Below, piece by piece: positions 7,443 through 15,713 of a stretch of DNA of 22,182 bases. The DNA is taken from positions 1-22,182 of the forward strand of contig JAEWZS010000266.1 of NCBI GenBank assembly GCA_023458355.1, read 5' to 3'. A program made the translations under genes and the position numbers. The notes beneath the pieces are model-generated. The model was not told the DNA's origin, made no database searches, and saw only the letters and a list, made by a program, of their open reading frames with translations. The DNA comes from Bacillota bacterium. Its GTDB lineage: Bacteria; Bacillota; Clostridia; Christensenellales; CAG-138. Each line of letters starts with the position of its first letter. Position 1 is the stretch's first letter.

Positions 7443-7533
7443 GAATTAAATTTGACCTATATTTCCATGTTTGGCCGGCGGGTATAGTTTTGACCGCAGT
7501 CATAACCTCACCGGTTTGAAAGGATGACAAGTC

Positions 7534-8904
7534 TTGAAACGTTTCTTAACCGCTTTTTTGGCGCTATGCCTTACGATAGTTTTTTTACCTGCAGCCGCGC
7601 TTGCACAATTCGATCCGGACAGCGTTGCTACACCGCATATCGTTTTGATGGATGCGGATACAGGTGCTATCCTCTATCAAAAGAATGCAGATGAAAAAGC
7701 TTTTCCCGCCAGCACTACCAAGATTATGACGGCGATAATCGCCATCGAAAACAATGACCTCGAAGAAGAAGTAACCGTAGGCGATTCCGTAGAGTCCAAA
7801 GGCTCCTGTATGAATATTCTCCCCGGAGAAAAATTCAGCCTCCGCGACCTAGTCTATGGCATGATGCTTCTATCCGGCAACGACTCCTCACGCGCCATTG
7901 CCGAACACATCGCAGGGTCTGAGAGTGCATTTGCGGAGCTGATGAACGCAAAAGCACAAACGCTCGGTATGACCGGCACGCATTTTGTAAAGCCCAATGG
8001 CCTTCATAAGGACGATCATTATACCACGGCTCACGACATGGCCCTCTTAACGCAGTATGCCATGAAAAACGCGACCTTCCGCGAGATTGTTAAGACATCC
8101 ACCTATCAGGTACCGCCCACCAATCGTGACAGCGATGGGTATTTATTGGAAAACACCAACAAGCTCATCCACACTACTAAAGACGATACAAACAGCTACG
8201 AATATAGATATGCGACCGGCGTAAAGACTGGCGATACCGATCAAGCGGGGCGCTGCCTTGTGGCTTCTGCCAGCAAGGATGGCGTTAACCTCATTTTGGT
8301 GCTTTTCGGTGACAAGGGAAAATATGATCGCTTTGAAAATGCCGCAAAGTTTTTTGAATGGGGATTTGCCAACTACGCCACCGTCACCCCATCTGAGCTC
8401 GGCCTTGCAAGCACGCTCGAAAAGAGCATAGCAAATGCAAGCTTTGAAGATGAGGCAAGCGGCCAACTTACAGTAAACATCGACTTTGCGGATAAGAAAA
8501 TATGTGGTCTCGGTGACTTCATTAACGAGCTTAAAGCAAACGCCGCATCCATCACTGCCACGGAATCGCTTGACCGTACCTTGTCGGCACCGATTGAGGC
8601 CAACGAAGTCTTAGGCACTATCACGTATAAATACAACGACCAAACACTGTTTACAGCCAACATGGTCGCTTCGCGCGCAATTGCTGAAATCGGCGTATCG
8701 GCAAGCGACAACCCTAGCCCGAGCCCGTTTTTAATCGATTCTCCGGATGGTACCGGCCAAAAATCGGGCCCGTGGGTATTTTGGATCATCGTAATAATGG
8801 TGCTGCTTATCGGTTTTGTGATATTACGCATCCTCGCCATGCGTAAGGCCCGCAGGCGCGCAGCGCGCCGCAGGCGTACAGCGTACCGGGTATACAGAAG
8901 ATAG
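7534..8904 (+). CDS. dacF: D-alanyl-D-alanine carboxypeptidase (peptidase S11, DacF-like)
   Basis: This penicillin-binding enzyme of 456 residues removes the terminal D-Ala from peptidoglycan stem peptides outside the membrane. A signal peptide (1-24, cleavage near ALA-Q) precedes the transpeptidase-fold domain. The catalytic triad motifs are intact: Ser60-Thr-Thr-Lys63, Ser114-Gly-Asn116 and Lys231-Thr-Gly233. A C-terminal beta domain follows (about 285-385), as in PBP5/DacF. Instead of the usual amphipathic anchor there is a Pro/Ser linker, a true transmembrane helix (about 413-435) and a short tail with 11 arginines. The start is TTG, chosen because AAAGGA lies 9 bases upstream and the signal peptide begins there. 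The gene diverges from the two-component operon and ends in a strong terminator. The symbol dacF is by similarity; dacA/dacB-type naming is possible. Confidence 0.92.
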   Translation: MKRFLTAFLALCLTIVFLPAAALAQFDPDSVATPHIVLMDADTGAILYQKNADEKAFPASTTKIMTAIIAIENNDLEEEVTVGDSVESKGSCMNILPGEKFSLRDLVYGMMLLSGNDSSRAIAEHIAGSESAFAELMNAKAQTLGMTGTHFVKPNGLHKDDHYTTAHDMALLTQYAMKNATFREIVKTSTYQVPPTNRDSDGYLLENTNKLIHTTKDDTNSYEYRYATGVKTGDTDQAGRCLVASASKDGVNLILVLFGDKGKYDRFENAAKFFEWGFANYATVTPSELGLASTLEKSIANASFEDEASGQLTVNIDFADKKICGLGDFINELKANAASITATESLDRTLSAPIEANEVLGTITYKYNDQTLFTANMVASRAIAEIGVSASDNPSPSPFLIDSPDGTGQKSGPWVFWIIVIMVLLIGFVILRILAMRKARRRAARRRRTAYRVYRR

Positions 8905-8929
8905 GTTAATTGGTCACGTTAACGATCAT

Positions 8930-8968
8930 GCGGGTTGGATGCTTCTATAGCATCCAACCCGCGTTTTT
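8930..8968 (+). terminator. Intrinsic terminator after the carboxypeptidase gene
   Basis: GCGGGTTGGATGC (8930-8942) and GCATCCAACCCGC (8950-8962) form a perfect 13-bp stem with a 7-base loop, followed by GTTTTT. The minus-strand side lacks a T-run, so it should mainly stop plus-strand transcripts, although ftsY transcripts also run into it. Confidence 0.93.
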
Positions 8969-9002
8969 GTCATAAATTTGAACTTATGATGCTCTCTACG
9001 GT

Positions 9003-9908
9003 TTATAGAATTGCTTGCGCAAACGCATCCGGGTCAAACGGGCGGAGATCGTCGATTCCCTCTCCCACACCTACGAAGCGTACGGGCAGCCCCAACTCTT
9101 TTTTAACCGCTACCGCTACACCGCCCTTGGCGGTGCCGTCAAGCTTTGTGAGAATAACACCTGTAAGGCCGGTACTTACATCGAATGCTTTCGCCTGTAA
9201 AAGCGCGTTTTGCCCGGTAGTAGCGTCGAGTACCAAAAGCGATTCCACCCGCACGTCCGGAAGCTCCCTCGCGATTACGCGGCGTATCTTCTCAAGCTCG
9301 CTCATGAGGTTTTTCTTGTTGTGAAGCCTGCCCGCAGTATCACACAGTAAAATATCGCGGTTTTTAGCTTTAAACGAGGCGATAGCATCAAACACCACAG
9401 CTGCCGGGTCAGCCCCTTCGCCATGCTTCACGATAGGGGTTTCGGCGCGCTGTGCCCATACGGTGAGCTGCTCCGCAGCCGCCGCGCGAAATGTATCCGC
9501 CGCTGCGATGAGCGGCTTTCTCCCCGCCTCATAGTAATAGTGTGCGAGTTTGCCAATGGAGGTCGTCTTCCCAACTCCATTTACGCCTACAATTAAAAGC
9601 ACCATGCTTTCATTACTCTCAGCAAACGGCGTTTCGGGACGCATGGCATCAGCAAGTATGTGCATAAGCTCCGTCTTTGCTTCGGAACGTTCCTTGATTT
9701 TATCTCGCGAAACCACGTCACGTAAGCGATCAAGAAGTTCTTCTGCCGTTTCGTAGCCCATATCGGCAACAATCATAGCCTCCTCGAGCTCCTCGAAAAA
9801 TGTCTCGTTCACACGCTCGGGTCGCGAGAAAACAGCGGTAAGCATACCACCGCCGGTTTTAGAAAGCCCTTGTTTCAGTTTTGCAAAAAAACCTGTTTTA
9901 TTTTCCAT
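9003..9908 (-). CDS. ftsY: Signal recognition particle receptor FtsY
   Basis: FtsY is the membrane-associated GTPase that receives the SRP-ribosome complex and delivers membrane proteins to SecYEG. The 301 residues comprise a short N-terminal region beginning FFAKLKQGLSKT, without a long acidic A-domain as usual in Bacillota, the N-domain helices (about 30-95) and the G domain. G1 is GVNGVGKT (108-115), followed by DTFRAAAAEQL (138-148), DTAGR (190-194), TKLDGTAKGG (254-263) and the closing GVGEGIDDLRPF. The ATG at 9908 was chosen because it starts the normal FtsY N-terminus 13 bases after smc. The frame stays open to 9956, but that would overlap smc and adds non-conserved residues. The ribosome site is weak. 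It is the last gene of the plsX-acpP-rnc-smc-ftsY cluster. Confidence 0.95.
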   Translation of the reverse strand: MENKTGFFAKLKQGLSKTGGGMLTAVFSRPERVNETFFEELEEAMIVADMGYETAEELLDRLRDVVSRDKIKERSEAKTELMHILADAMRPETPFAESNESMVLLIVGVNGVGKTTSIGKLAHYYYEAGRKPLIAAADTFRAAAAEQLTVWAQRAETPIVKHGEGADPAAVVFDAIASFKAKNRDILLCDTAGRLHNKKNLMSELEKIRRVIARELPDVRVESLLVLDATTGQNALLQAKAFDVSTGLTGVILTKLDGTAKGGVAVAVKKELGLPVRFVGVGEGIDDLRPFDPDAFAQAIL

Positions 9909-9921
9909 GTTCTTTACGCGC

Positions 9922-12900
9922 TCATGCCGTTTCGCTGAATTTAGCTGAAACAACACGGGAAACGCCCTTTTCCTCCATCGCTACACCGTAGAGCGTGTCA
10001 CAGACCTCCATGCTCCCCTTACGGTGCGTAATCAAAATAAATTGTGTATCATCCGAATAGTTGCGTACATATTCGGCAAAATTGCTCACGTTCGCCTCGT
10101 CGAGAGAAGATTCTATCTCGTCGAGTATGCAAAACGCTGTTGGCTTAAGCTTGAGGATGGCAAATAAAAGCGCGATGGCCGTAAGCGCACGTTCACCGCC
10201 CGAAAGAAGCGTTAGAAGCTGCAGCTTCTTACCCGGCGGCTGTGCGATAATCTCGATATCGCAGTTGAGCACATCGTTTTCATCCGCAAGCATAAGCTCC
10301 GCCCTGCCGCCACCAAAAAGCTCAGCGAACACCACACCGAAATTCTCCTGGATACGCATGAACTGTTTTTTAAATTCCGCTGCCATGGTTTCTACAAGGT
10401 CGCCGATGAGTGTTTGGAGATCCGCTTCAGCCTTGAGGAGATCCTCACATTGGACGTTCAAATGCTCATGTCGTTCCTTAACAGCCTTGTAGTCTTCGAT
10501 AGATTTAACATTTACGTCGCCAAGCGCACGTATCTGCTTCTTTAACTCGTCCGCACGGATGTGTGAGGAGGTGACGGCGATCTGCTTGCGCAACGGCAGA
10601 GCATTTTCGTAAGTAAGTTCGTATTCCTCCCATATCCTGTCCTGTTGCGCCTTTAATTCCATTTCGGCTTTGCTTTGGTTGATTTCGGCTTTGTGACGGC
10701 GCTCACGAAGGTCATTTAGCTCTGTAGAAAGCTTCTCACGGCGCTCACGTGCTATATCGAGTGCATGGACGTGCTTTTCCCGCTCTTCCTCCTGTGCGTG
10801 AAGCTGCTCGGTCAGTACATCAAGGTCTTTGCGTTCAGCGTCGATTCGCGACCCCAAATTGCTTCGCTGCGCATTGAGTTCCTTTACCTGCGCCAAAAGA
10901 TTTTCGGCTGTTTGGTGATCCTTAGCAACGGCAAGCTTTAGAGCATCTGCCTCTGCTGAAAGTCTTTTATGCTCATTCTGCGCAGATATATACTCCTTTT
11001 CGAGCGACATGCGGGCAACTTTTTGCTGTGTCAGCCGTTCGGCCGAAATCGCTTGCAAGCCACGTGCCGCATTAAGCGACTCCTGTGTAAGTCTTACATC
11101 CTCGCGGGTGGCCACATTGCCCTGCTCCAAGCTTTGCTGTGCAGCTTCCGCCTCGCTGCGCCGTGTTTTTATATCTTCGAGGTTATCGTTTAATTGCGAG
11201 CGTTCGAGCCTCGTGCGGTCGATAGCGTCGAGATTTTGCTGCACATATTTGAGTACGATATCAAGCTTTTCCTTCTGCGCAGCGAGTTCCACATCTTGCT
11301 CGTGGAGTTTTTTCAAAAGTTCCTGCATTTCCTCGTTTTTCTCATCGAGTTTCGCGGCTGCGTTTTCCATGGCGGCATTCTTTTCAGCGACACGCTTATC
11401 AAACGAGGCAATGCGGCCGGTGAGTTCTTCGATCTCGCGCTCCCTACCAACAAGGCTAAACTCACGTTTTTGCGTACTACCGCCTGTCATAGACCCTCCG
11501 GGATTGATGATATCACCCCGAAGCGTTGCGATACGAAAGGCACCATGCGCGGTACGATTAATGGCAAGTCCTGCATCAATATCGCGAACGAGTACTGTGC
11601 GGCCAAGCAGGTTTTCCATAACGCCCCGGTAGCGCTCATCGTAGCCGACAAGCTCTGAGGCAATGCCTAAAAACCCATCCACACGGCAAGCGTTTTTTTC
11701 GTGCTCGTTCAAAAGCCTGCCGCGCATCGCAGCGACCGGTAATAATGTAGCACGGCCGTAATCCCGTTTGCGAAGATATTCTATAACATACTTAGCGTCC
11801 TGCTCAGTAGGCGTGACGATGTTTTGGAGTGCTGAGCCAAGCGTCATTTCAATTGCTGTTTCATATTGCTCGGGCACGCGCAACAGCTCCGCTACAACGC
11901 CCTCTATGCGCTTTTTGAGCTCTATGTCGCGCTCGCTGTCGCGCAAGACATTTTTAACGCTGGCGTAATAGCCCTCATGGGCACGCTTCATTTCGCTTAA
12001 AACCTTGACACGTGATTTTTCCGCCTCCAGAGTTTGCTCCATATGGCGCATTTCCTCGCGCAAGGAACGAAGCGATACGTTAAGCTCGTTGCAGGCTGCA
12101 ATAGCGCTTTTGTGCGCGGCGTCAAGCGCGTCGCGCTTTTCCTTTTGCGAAGCATAGTCCTTCTTCGCTTCTTTTGCCTCCGCATCGAGCTTTTCGTCCT
12201 TTTCAAGGAGCGCCTTTTCCTCTGCATCCACAGCTGCGGCGCGTTCTAAAATTGCACCTTGCATGGCTTCAAACCTCGAAAGCAGGCCTTTAGCGTCCGC
12301 GAGGCGGTTCATAGCCTCGATGATACTGTTTTTCTGGCTGTCGAGAAGCGCTTCCTTTTGCTCAATATCCGCATTCTGCGCGGAAAGCTCGGCTTCGGTC
12401 GTAACAAGTTCCTCTTCGTTTTCCTCAAAGCGTTTGCGGTTTTGCTCCATGTTTTGTGAAAGAGCCTCGAGGCTTGCCTGATACATGCAGAGTTTCCCGC
12501 CGCTTTCGCGGATTGACTCCTCAAGCCTTTCACGCTCGCGCAAAGCGTTTTCTATGCGCTCTAAAAGCACCTTCGAGTCGCCCGTGCGTGACTCAACGCC
12601 CGAAGAAAGCTTTAGGAGCTCATTTTGAAGAGCGCTGATGGTATTGCTTACAGCACGCTCCTTCTCCTCTTTATCGGCGCATTCAGCGTTGAGCGCAGCA
12701 AAAAGACCATCCTGCGATTGCAGTTCTTCATCAAACTGCGCTAAACCGGCCTTAAGGTTTTGGATACGTTCATTTAATTTATCGTACTGGTATAAAAAGA
12801 GGTTGACTTCGATTTCCTTCAATTCGTCGCGTAACTTCAAATATTCCCGCGCTGCAAGGCTTTCGGATTCGAGCGGACCGAGTTGCCGGGCTAGTTCCTC

Positions 12901-13485
12901 TAATATGTCGGTAAGACGTACGAGGTTTTTCTTGGTGTCATCAAGCTTGTTTTCAGCCTCAGTTTTGCGGACGCGATATTTTGATATACCGGCAGCCTCT
13001 TCAAACGCCGCGCGACGTGCGCCTGATTTGCTTGAGAGTATTTCCTCTACCTTACCCTGCCCGATGATGGAATACCCTTCTTTACCTATGCCTGTATCCC
13101 GAAACACCGCTGCGATATCCTTGAGTCTGCATGCGGTACGATTAAGAAGGTACTCGCTTTCGCCACTACGGTATATCCTTCTTGTAACGGATACCTCAGA
13201 ATAATCGACGGGCAGCATGCCATCGGTATTATCAAACGTAAGGGTCACTTCACAAAACGCCTGCGGCTTACGCTGCTCGGTGCCGTTGAAAATAACGTCC
13301 TCCATACGCGTTCCCCGGAGTGCTCTGGCACTTTGTTCGCCCAAAACCCAACGAACAGCATCGGCAATATTGCTCTTGCCGCTGCCGTTAGGGCCGATTA
13401 TGGCCGTGATACCGTCTTGAAACTCTATCTCGGTTTTTTTTGCGAACGACTTGAAGCCGTTAATCTCCAGTTTTGTCAGCCGCAA
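9922..13485 (-). CDS. smc: Chromosome partition protein SMC
   Basis: SMC is the dimeric ATPase of bacterial condensin, loading on DNA with ScpA/ScpB to organise and segregate chromosomes. The 1187 residues are full length. The N-terminal head has FKSF (11-14) and Walker A GPNGSGKS (31-38), followed by a long Glu/Lys/Arg-rich coiled coil (about 170-510). The hinge lies at about 525-665 and ends near GGSMTGGS, then the returning coil runs to about 1020. The C-terminal head has the ABC signature LLSGGE (about 1093-1098) and Walker B ILDEIESSLDEAN (about 1120-1132). The start is a TTG beginning LTKLEINGFKSF; no in-frame ATG or GTG fits, and AAAGG lies about 14 bases upstream. Large open frames on the opposite strand are shadows of its biased codon use. 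smc beside rnc and ftsY is the usual Bacillota order. Confidence 0.97.
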   Translation of the reverse strand: MRLTKLEINGFKSFAKKTEIEFQDGITAIIGPNGSGKSNIADAVRWVLGEQSARALRGTRMEDVIFNGTEQRKPQAFCEVTLTFDNTDGMLPVDYSEVSVTRRIYRSGESEYLLNRTACRLKDIAAVFRDTGIGKEGYSIIGQGKVEEILSSKSGARRAAFEEAAGISKYRVRKTEAENKLDDTKKNLVRLTDILEELARQLGPLESESLAAREYLKLRDELKEIEVNLFLYQYDKLNERIQNLKAGLAQFDEELQSQDGLFAALNAECADKEEKERAVSNTISALQNELLKLSSGVESRTGDSKVLLERIENALRERERLEESIRESGGKLCMYQASLEALSQNMEQNRKRFEENEEELVTTEAELSAQNADIEQKEALLDSQKNSIIEAMNRLADAKGLLSRFEAMQGAILERAAAVDAEEKALLEKDEKLDAEAKEAKKDYASQKEKRDALDAAHKSAIAACNELNVSLRSLREEMRHMEQTLEAEKSRVKVLSEMKRAHEGYYASVKNVLRDSERDIELKKRIEGVVAELLRVPEQYETAIEMTLGSALQNIVTPTEQDAKYVIEYLRKRDYGRATLLPVAAMRGRLLNEHEKNACRVDGFLGIASELVGYDERYRGVMENLLGRTVLVRDIDAGLAINRTAHGAFRIATLRGDIINPGGSMTGGSTQKREFSLVGREREIEELTGRIASFDKRVAEKNAAMENAAAKLDEKNEEMQELLKKLHEQDVELAAQKEKLDIVLKYVQQNLDAIDRTRLERSQLNDNLEDIKTRRSEAEAAQQSLEQGNVATREDVRLTQESLNAARGLQAISAERLTQQKVARMSLEKEYISAQNEHKRLSAEADALKLAVAKDHQTAENLLAQVKELNAQRSNLGSRIDAERKDLDVLTEQLHAQEEEREKHVHALDIARERREKLSTELNDLRERRHKAEINQSKAEMELKAQQDRIWEEYELTYENALPLRKQIAVTSSHIRADELKKQIRALGDVNVKSIEDYKAVKERHEHLNVQCEDLLKAEADLQTLIGDLVETMAAEFKKQFMRIQENFGVVFAELFGGGRAELMLADENDVLNCDIEIIAQPPGKKLQLLTLLSGGERALTAIALLFAILKLKPTAFCILDEIESSLDEANVSNFAEYVRNYSDDTQFILITHRKGSMEVCDTLYGVAMEEKGVSRVVSAKFSETA

Positions 13486-13518
13486 ATCCGTGCACCATAC
13501 CTTTATAAATTACAGCTT

Positions 13519-13561
13519 ATTGTACCATATGTTGTATAGGCAATGCAATTTTTTACCATAT
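13519..13561 (-). promoter_or_regulatory. Possible smc promoter with direct repeats
   Basis: On the minus strand TTGCAT (13543-13548, 3 of 6) and TACAAT (13519-13524, 5 of 6) are 18 bases apart, about 34 bases before the smc start, in the 89-base gap after rnc. The plus-strand octamer TACCATAT occurs at 13523-13530 and again at 13554-13561, a 31-base spacing close to three helical turns. Both signals are modest and could be chance in AT-rich DNA. Confidence 0.3.
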
Positions 13562-13574
13562 TTCGATGTGCTTT

Positions 13575-14282
13575 TTATATAGAACCCGTAAGCTTTTCGA
13601 GCGCAATCTTGGCCGCGTGCTGCCCGGCTTCCTGTTTAGAGCCTGCCTCTCCTTCTCCCATCGCCTTACCGCCCACATCAACACGCATGGTAAACACTTT
13701 TTTGTGATCCGGCCCGCTTGCACCTGCGAAAACATAGTTCACATTACCAAGGCGCTGCTTTTGCACATATTCCTGAAGCATGGTTTTATAGTCTTTATCC
13801 GCAACGCCTGAAACCGCTTCTGCAATGCTGTTTTTTGCATAACGCAAAATGAGGGACGACGCGGCGTTAAGCCCGCCATCCAAATATACCGCGCCGATTA
13901 CAGCCTCCATGGCATCCGCCAAAATGGAGGCCTTCTCGCGACCTCCGGAGTGTTCCTCGCCGCGGCTTAATAAAAGTACCTCACCGAGACTCAAGTCAAG
14001 GGCAATCTTATGAAGCGCAGGCTCATAAACGGCCAGCGCACGCGCGCGCGTCATACCTCCCTCGTCCATATCGGGGTAATGCTTAAAAAGGTATTCGCTT
14101 ACGCAAAGCTCTGTAACTGCATCGCCTAAAAACTCCAGCCGTTCGTTATAAATGCTGGCTCTTCCGTCGCCCTTTACGTAAGAAGCGTGCGTCAGGGCAG
14201 CGTTTAAAAGCGATAAATCCTGAAATCTGTATTGGAGTCTTTGCTGCAACGTTTCTAAAAGCTCCGCCCTTTTTGCATCCAC
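13575..14282 (-). CDS. rnc: Ribonuclease III
   Basis: RNase III cuts double-stranded RNA, including the stems of precursor 16S and 23S rRNA, and some mRNAs. The 235 residues are typical. The endonuclease domain contains the signature NERLEFLGDA (46-55) with metal-binding Glu50 and Asp54, and a second acidic cluster with Asp123 and Glu126 (ILADAMEAVIGAVYLD). A double-stranded-RNA-binding domain occupies about 160-231, ending in the basic/Gly motif GSKQEAGQHAAKIALEKL. The start is GTG at 14282, with GGGAG about 8 bases upstream. It follows acpP after a gap holding a 12-bp hairpin, so its level may be set by partial read-through. Confidence 0.96.
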   Translation of the reverse strand: MDAKRAELLETLQQRLQYRFQDLSLLNAALTHASYVKGDGRASIYNERLEFLGDAVTELCVSEYLFKHYPDMDEGGMTRARALAVYEPALHKIALDLSLGEVLLLSRGEEHSGGREKASILADAMEAVIGAVYLDGGLNAASSLILRYAKNSIAEAVSGVADKDYKTMLQEYVQKQRLGNVNYVFAGASGPDHKKVFTMRVDVGGKAMGEGEAGSKQEAGQHAAKIALEKLTGSI

Positions 14283-14312
14283 GACAATTCTCCCAAATTC
14301 TCATTTATGTCA

Positions 14313-14340
14313 AATACCCGCATCCTTCGATGCGGGTATT
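14313..14340 (-). terminator. Hairpin between acpP and rnc (attenuator or leaky terminator)
   Basis: AATACCCGCATC (14313-14324) and GATGCGGGTATT (14329-14340) form a perfect 12-bp stem with a 4-base loop, 12 bases after the acpP stop. On the minus strand it is followed only by TTTGACAT, a poor T-run. It could stop a fraction of transcripts, protect the acpP mRNA 3' end, or be an RNase III target. Full termination is doubtful. Confidence 0.55.
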
Positions 14341-14352
14341 GTGCGCATTTTA

Positions 14353-14580
14353 TTACTTTTTCTTGTTAATGAAACCGATGATATCGTTCACGGTGCGAAT
14401 GAGGGGAAGCTCATCGTCGGGGATTTCGATGTCGAACTCCTGCTCGAGATCCATCACCAGCTCTACAACATCGAGAGAATCGGCCTTAAGGTCTTCAATG
14501 AGGCTGGATTCGGGCTTGATGTTTTCCTCGGAGATATCGAGTTGCTTTGCGATGATCGCACGGACTTTTTCAAACTGCAA
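14353..14580 (-). CDS. acpP: Acyl carrier protein
   Basis: ACP is the small acidic protein that carries growing fatty acyl chains on a phosphopantetheine arm. The 75 residues are the normal length and include LKADSLDVVELVM (31-43), where Ser35 is the attachment site. The frame can be read back to a TTG at 14601, giving seven extra residues. I chose the TTG at 14580 because an AGGTGG ribosome site lies about 9 bases before it and because MQFEKVRAII matches the usual ACP N-terminus; the longer reading would put the ribosome site inside the coding sequence. It has a candidate promoter at the end of plsX and a hairpin just after the stop, suggesting a separately boosted transcript, as expected for an abundant protein. 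fabD and fabG, often found between plsX and acpP, are absent here. Confidence 0.95.
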   Translation of the reverse strand: MQFEKVRAIIAKQLDISEENIKPESSLIEDLKADSLDVVELVMDLEQEFDIEIPDDELPLIRTVNDIIGFINKKK

Positions 14581-14641
14581 AACGTTGCACCACCTTTCCA
14601 AAGACTATTCTGAAAAATAAAGGGATGATTTCTTCCTGAAT

Positions 14642-14670
14642 AGTTTAGCCTTAACTTGCCGCGCTGTCAA
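14642..14670 (-). promoter_or_regulatory. acpP promoter overlapping the plsX stop codon
   Basis: The minus strand carries a perfect TTGACA (14665-14670), a 17-base spacer and TAAACT (14642-14647, 4 of 6). The TGA inside TTGACA is the plsX stop codon. Transcription would start near 14635, giving a leader of about 55 bases before acpP. An independent promoter fits the high demand for ACP. Confidence 0.55.
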
Positions 14671-15677
14671 TCCTCTATCGAGGGCAAAGCTTCGACCGCA
14701 CGCGCGATCGCAGCGTTTACGCCTGCCTCGTAAAATCGCTTTGCTTGAAGTATCGCCGCGGTAAACGCCTTGCCGTTTGAACTTCCATGCGCCTTGATAA
14801 CGCAGCCGTCGATACCCAGAAGCGGCGCACCGCCATACTCGGTATAATCCATCTTCTTCTTGACACGCATAAAGGCGTTTTTACTCAGAGCCGCGCCGAG
14901 TTTAGAGAATGTATCCGCCATGAGCTCATCCTTGATCATGCCCATGAGCGTAAAAGCGAGTCCCTCAGTATATTTAAGCACAACATTCCCGATAAAGCCG
15001 TCGCACACCACGGCATCGTATTCACCGGAGAGTATATCGCGTGCCTCACAGTTGCCCGTGAAATGAACGGGCGTCTTTTTTAACAGCTGATAGGCAGCCT
15101 TGGTGAGCTCGTTGCCTTTTTCCGCTTCCGCACCGTTGTTGATAAGCCCTATGCGGGGCTTTTTCACATCCCCGACTTCGCGCATATAAGCGTCCGCCAT
15201 CACTGCAAACTGCTGCAAATACGAGGGCTTAGAATCCACATTCGCGCCGCAGTCGATTAAAAGCACATAGCTTCCATGCCTGGTTGGGAGAAGCGGCGCA
15301 AGCGCCGGTCGTTTCACACCCTTCAAGCGCCTTACAATGAGTGTTGCGCCTGCAAGCACAGCGCCCGTGCTGCCTCCTGAAACAAACGCATCCGCATTTT
15401 TGTCTCGCAGCGCCTCTAGCGCTTTGACAAGAGAGGACTCCTTTTTTCGCTTGACGGCAACAGTTGGCGCTTCGTCATAGCCTACCACATCGGGTGCGTG
15501 CACAATCTGTATGCGTGACTTATCGTATTCGTACTTTTTAAGTTCTGCTTCGATGCTTCCCTCATCGCCGAAGAGGATAACTTCGAAGCCCTTTTCCTTT
15601 TGGAGCGATTGTACAACGCCCTCGACAACAGCCTGCGGCGCATTGTCGCCGCCGAATGCATCCACTGCAATTTTCAT
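14667..15677 (-). CDS. plsX: Phosphate acyltransferase PlsX
   Basis: PlsX converts acyl-ACP and phosphate to acyl-phosphate, the donor used by PlsY to make lysophosphatidic acid; it is a peripheral membrane enzyme at the start of phospholipid synthesis. The 336 residues match the family. The N-terminal IAVDAFGGDNAP (3-14) is diagnostic, followed by SGGSTGAVLAGATLIVRR, DCGANVDSKP, GLINNGAEAEKGNEL, DGFIGNVVLKYTEG and the C-terminal YGGAPLLGIDGCVIKAHGSS. The ATG at 15677 has GGGGAAAA just upstream and starts at the conserved MKIAVDA. A further in-frame ATG at 15698 has no ribosome site. It leads the plsX-acpP-rnc-smc-ftsY cluster and has its own promoter beyond the rpmF terminator. Confidence 0.96.
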   Translation of the reverse strand: MKIAVDAFGGDNAPQAVVEGVVQSLQKEKGFEVILFGDEGSIEAELKKYEYDKSRIQIVHAPDVVGYDEAPTVAVKRKKESSLVKALEALRDKNADAFVSGGSTGAVLAGATLIVRRLKGVKRPALAPLLPTRHGSYVLLIDCGANVDSKPSYLQQFAVMADAYMREVGDVKKPRIGLINNGAEAEKGNELTKAAYQLLKKTPVHFTGNCEARDILSGEYDAVVCDGFIGNVVLKYTEGLAFTLMGMIKDELMADTFSKLGAALSKNAFMRVKKKMDYTEYGGAPLLGIDGCVIKAHGSSNGKAFTAAILQAKRFYEAGVNAAIARAVEALPSIED

Positions 15678-15713
15678 GTGTTTTCCCCGTTTCCCCATAA
15701 AATAAAAAATGCC

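Noticed and set aside
8930..8962. Use of the carboxypeptidase terminator as the ftsY terminator
   Set aside because: The minus-strand side of the hairpin lacks a T-run, so efficient termination of ftsY there is not supported, although some pausing is possible.
9909..9956. Longer FtsY reading from 9956
   Set aside because: Overlaps smc by 35 bases and adds 16 residues unlike any FtsY start; the ATG at 9908 fits the family better.
11009..11632. Plus-strand open frame of 207 codons inside smc
   Set aside because: Very Ser/Arg/Phe-rich product that mirrors the Glu/Lys-rich coiled coil on the other strand; no start signals or family resemblance.
15678..15698. Longer PlsX reading from the ATG at 15698
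   Set aside because: No ribosome site precedes it, whereas the ATG at 15677 has GGGGAAAA and begins at the conserved N-terminus.
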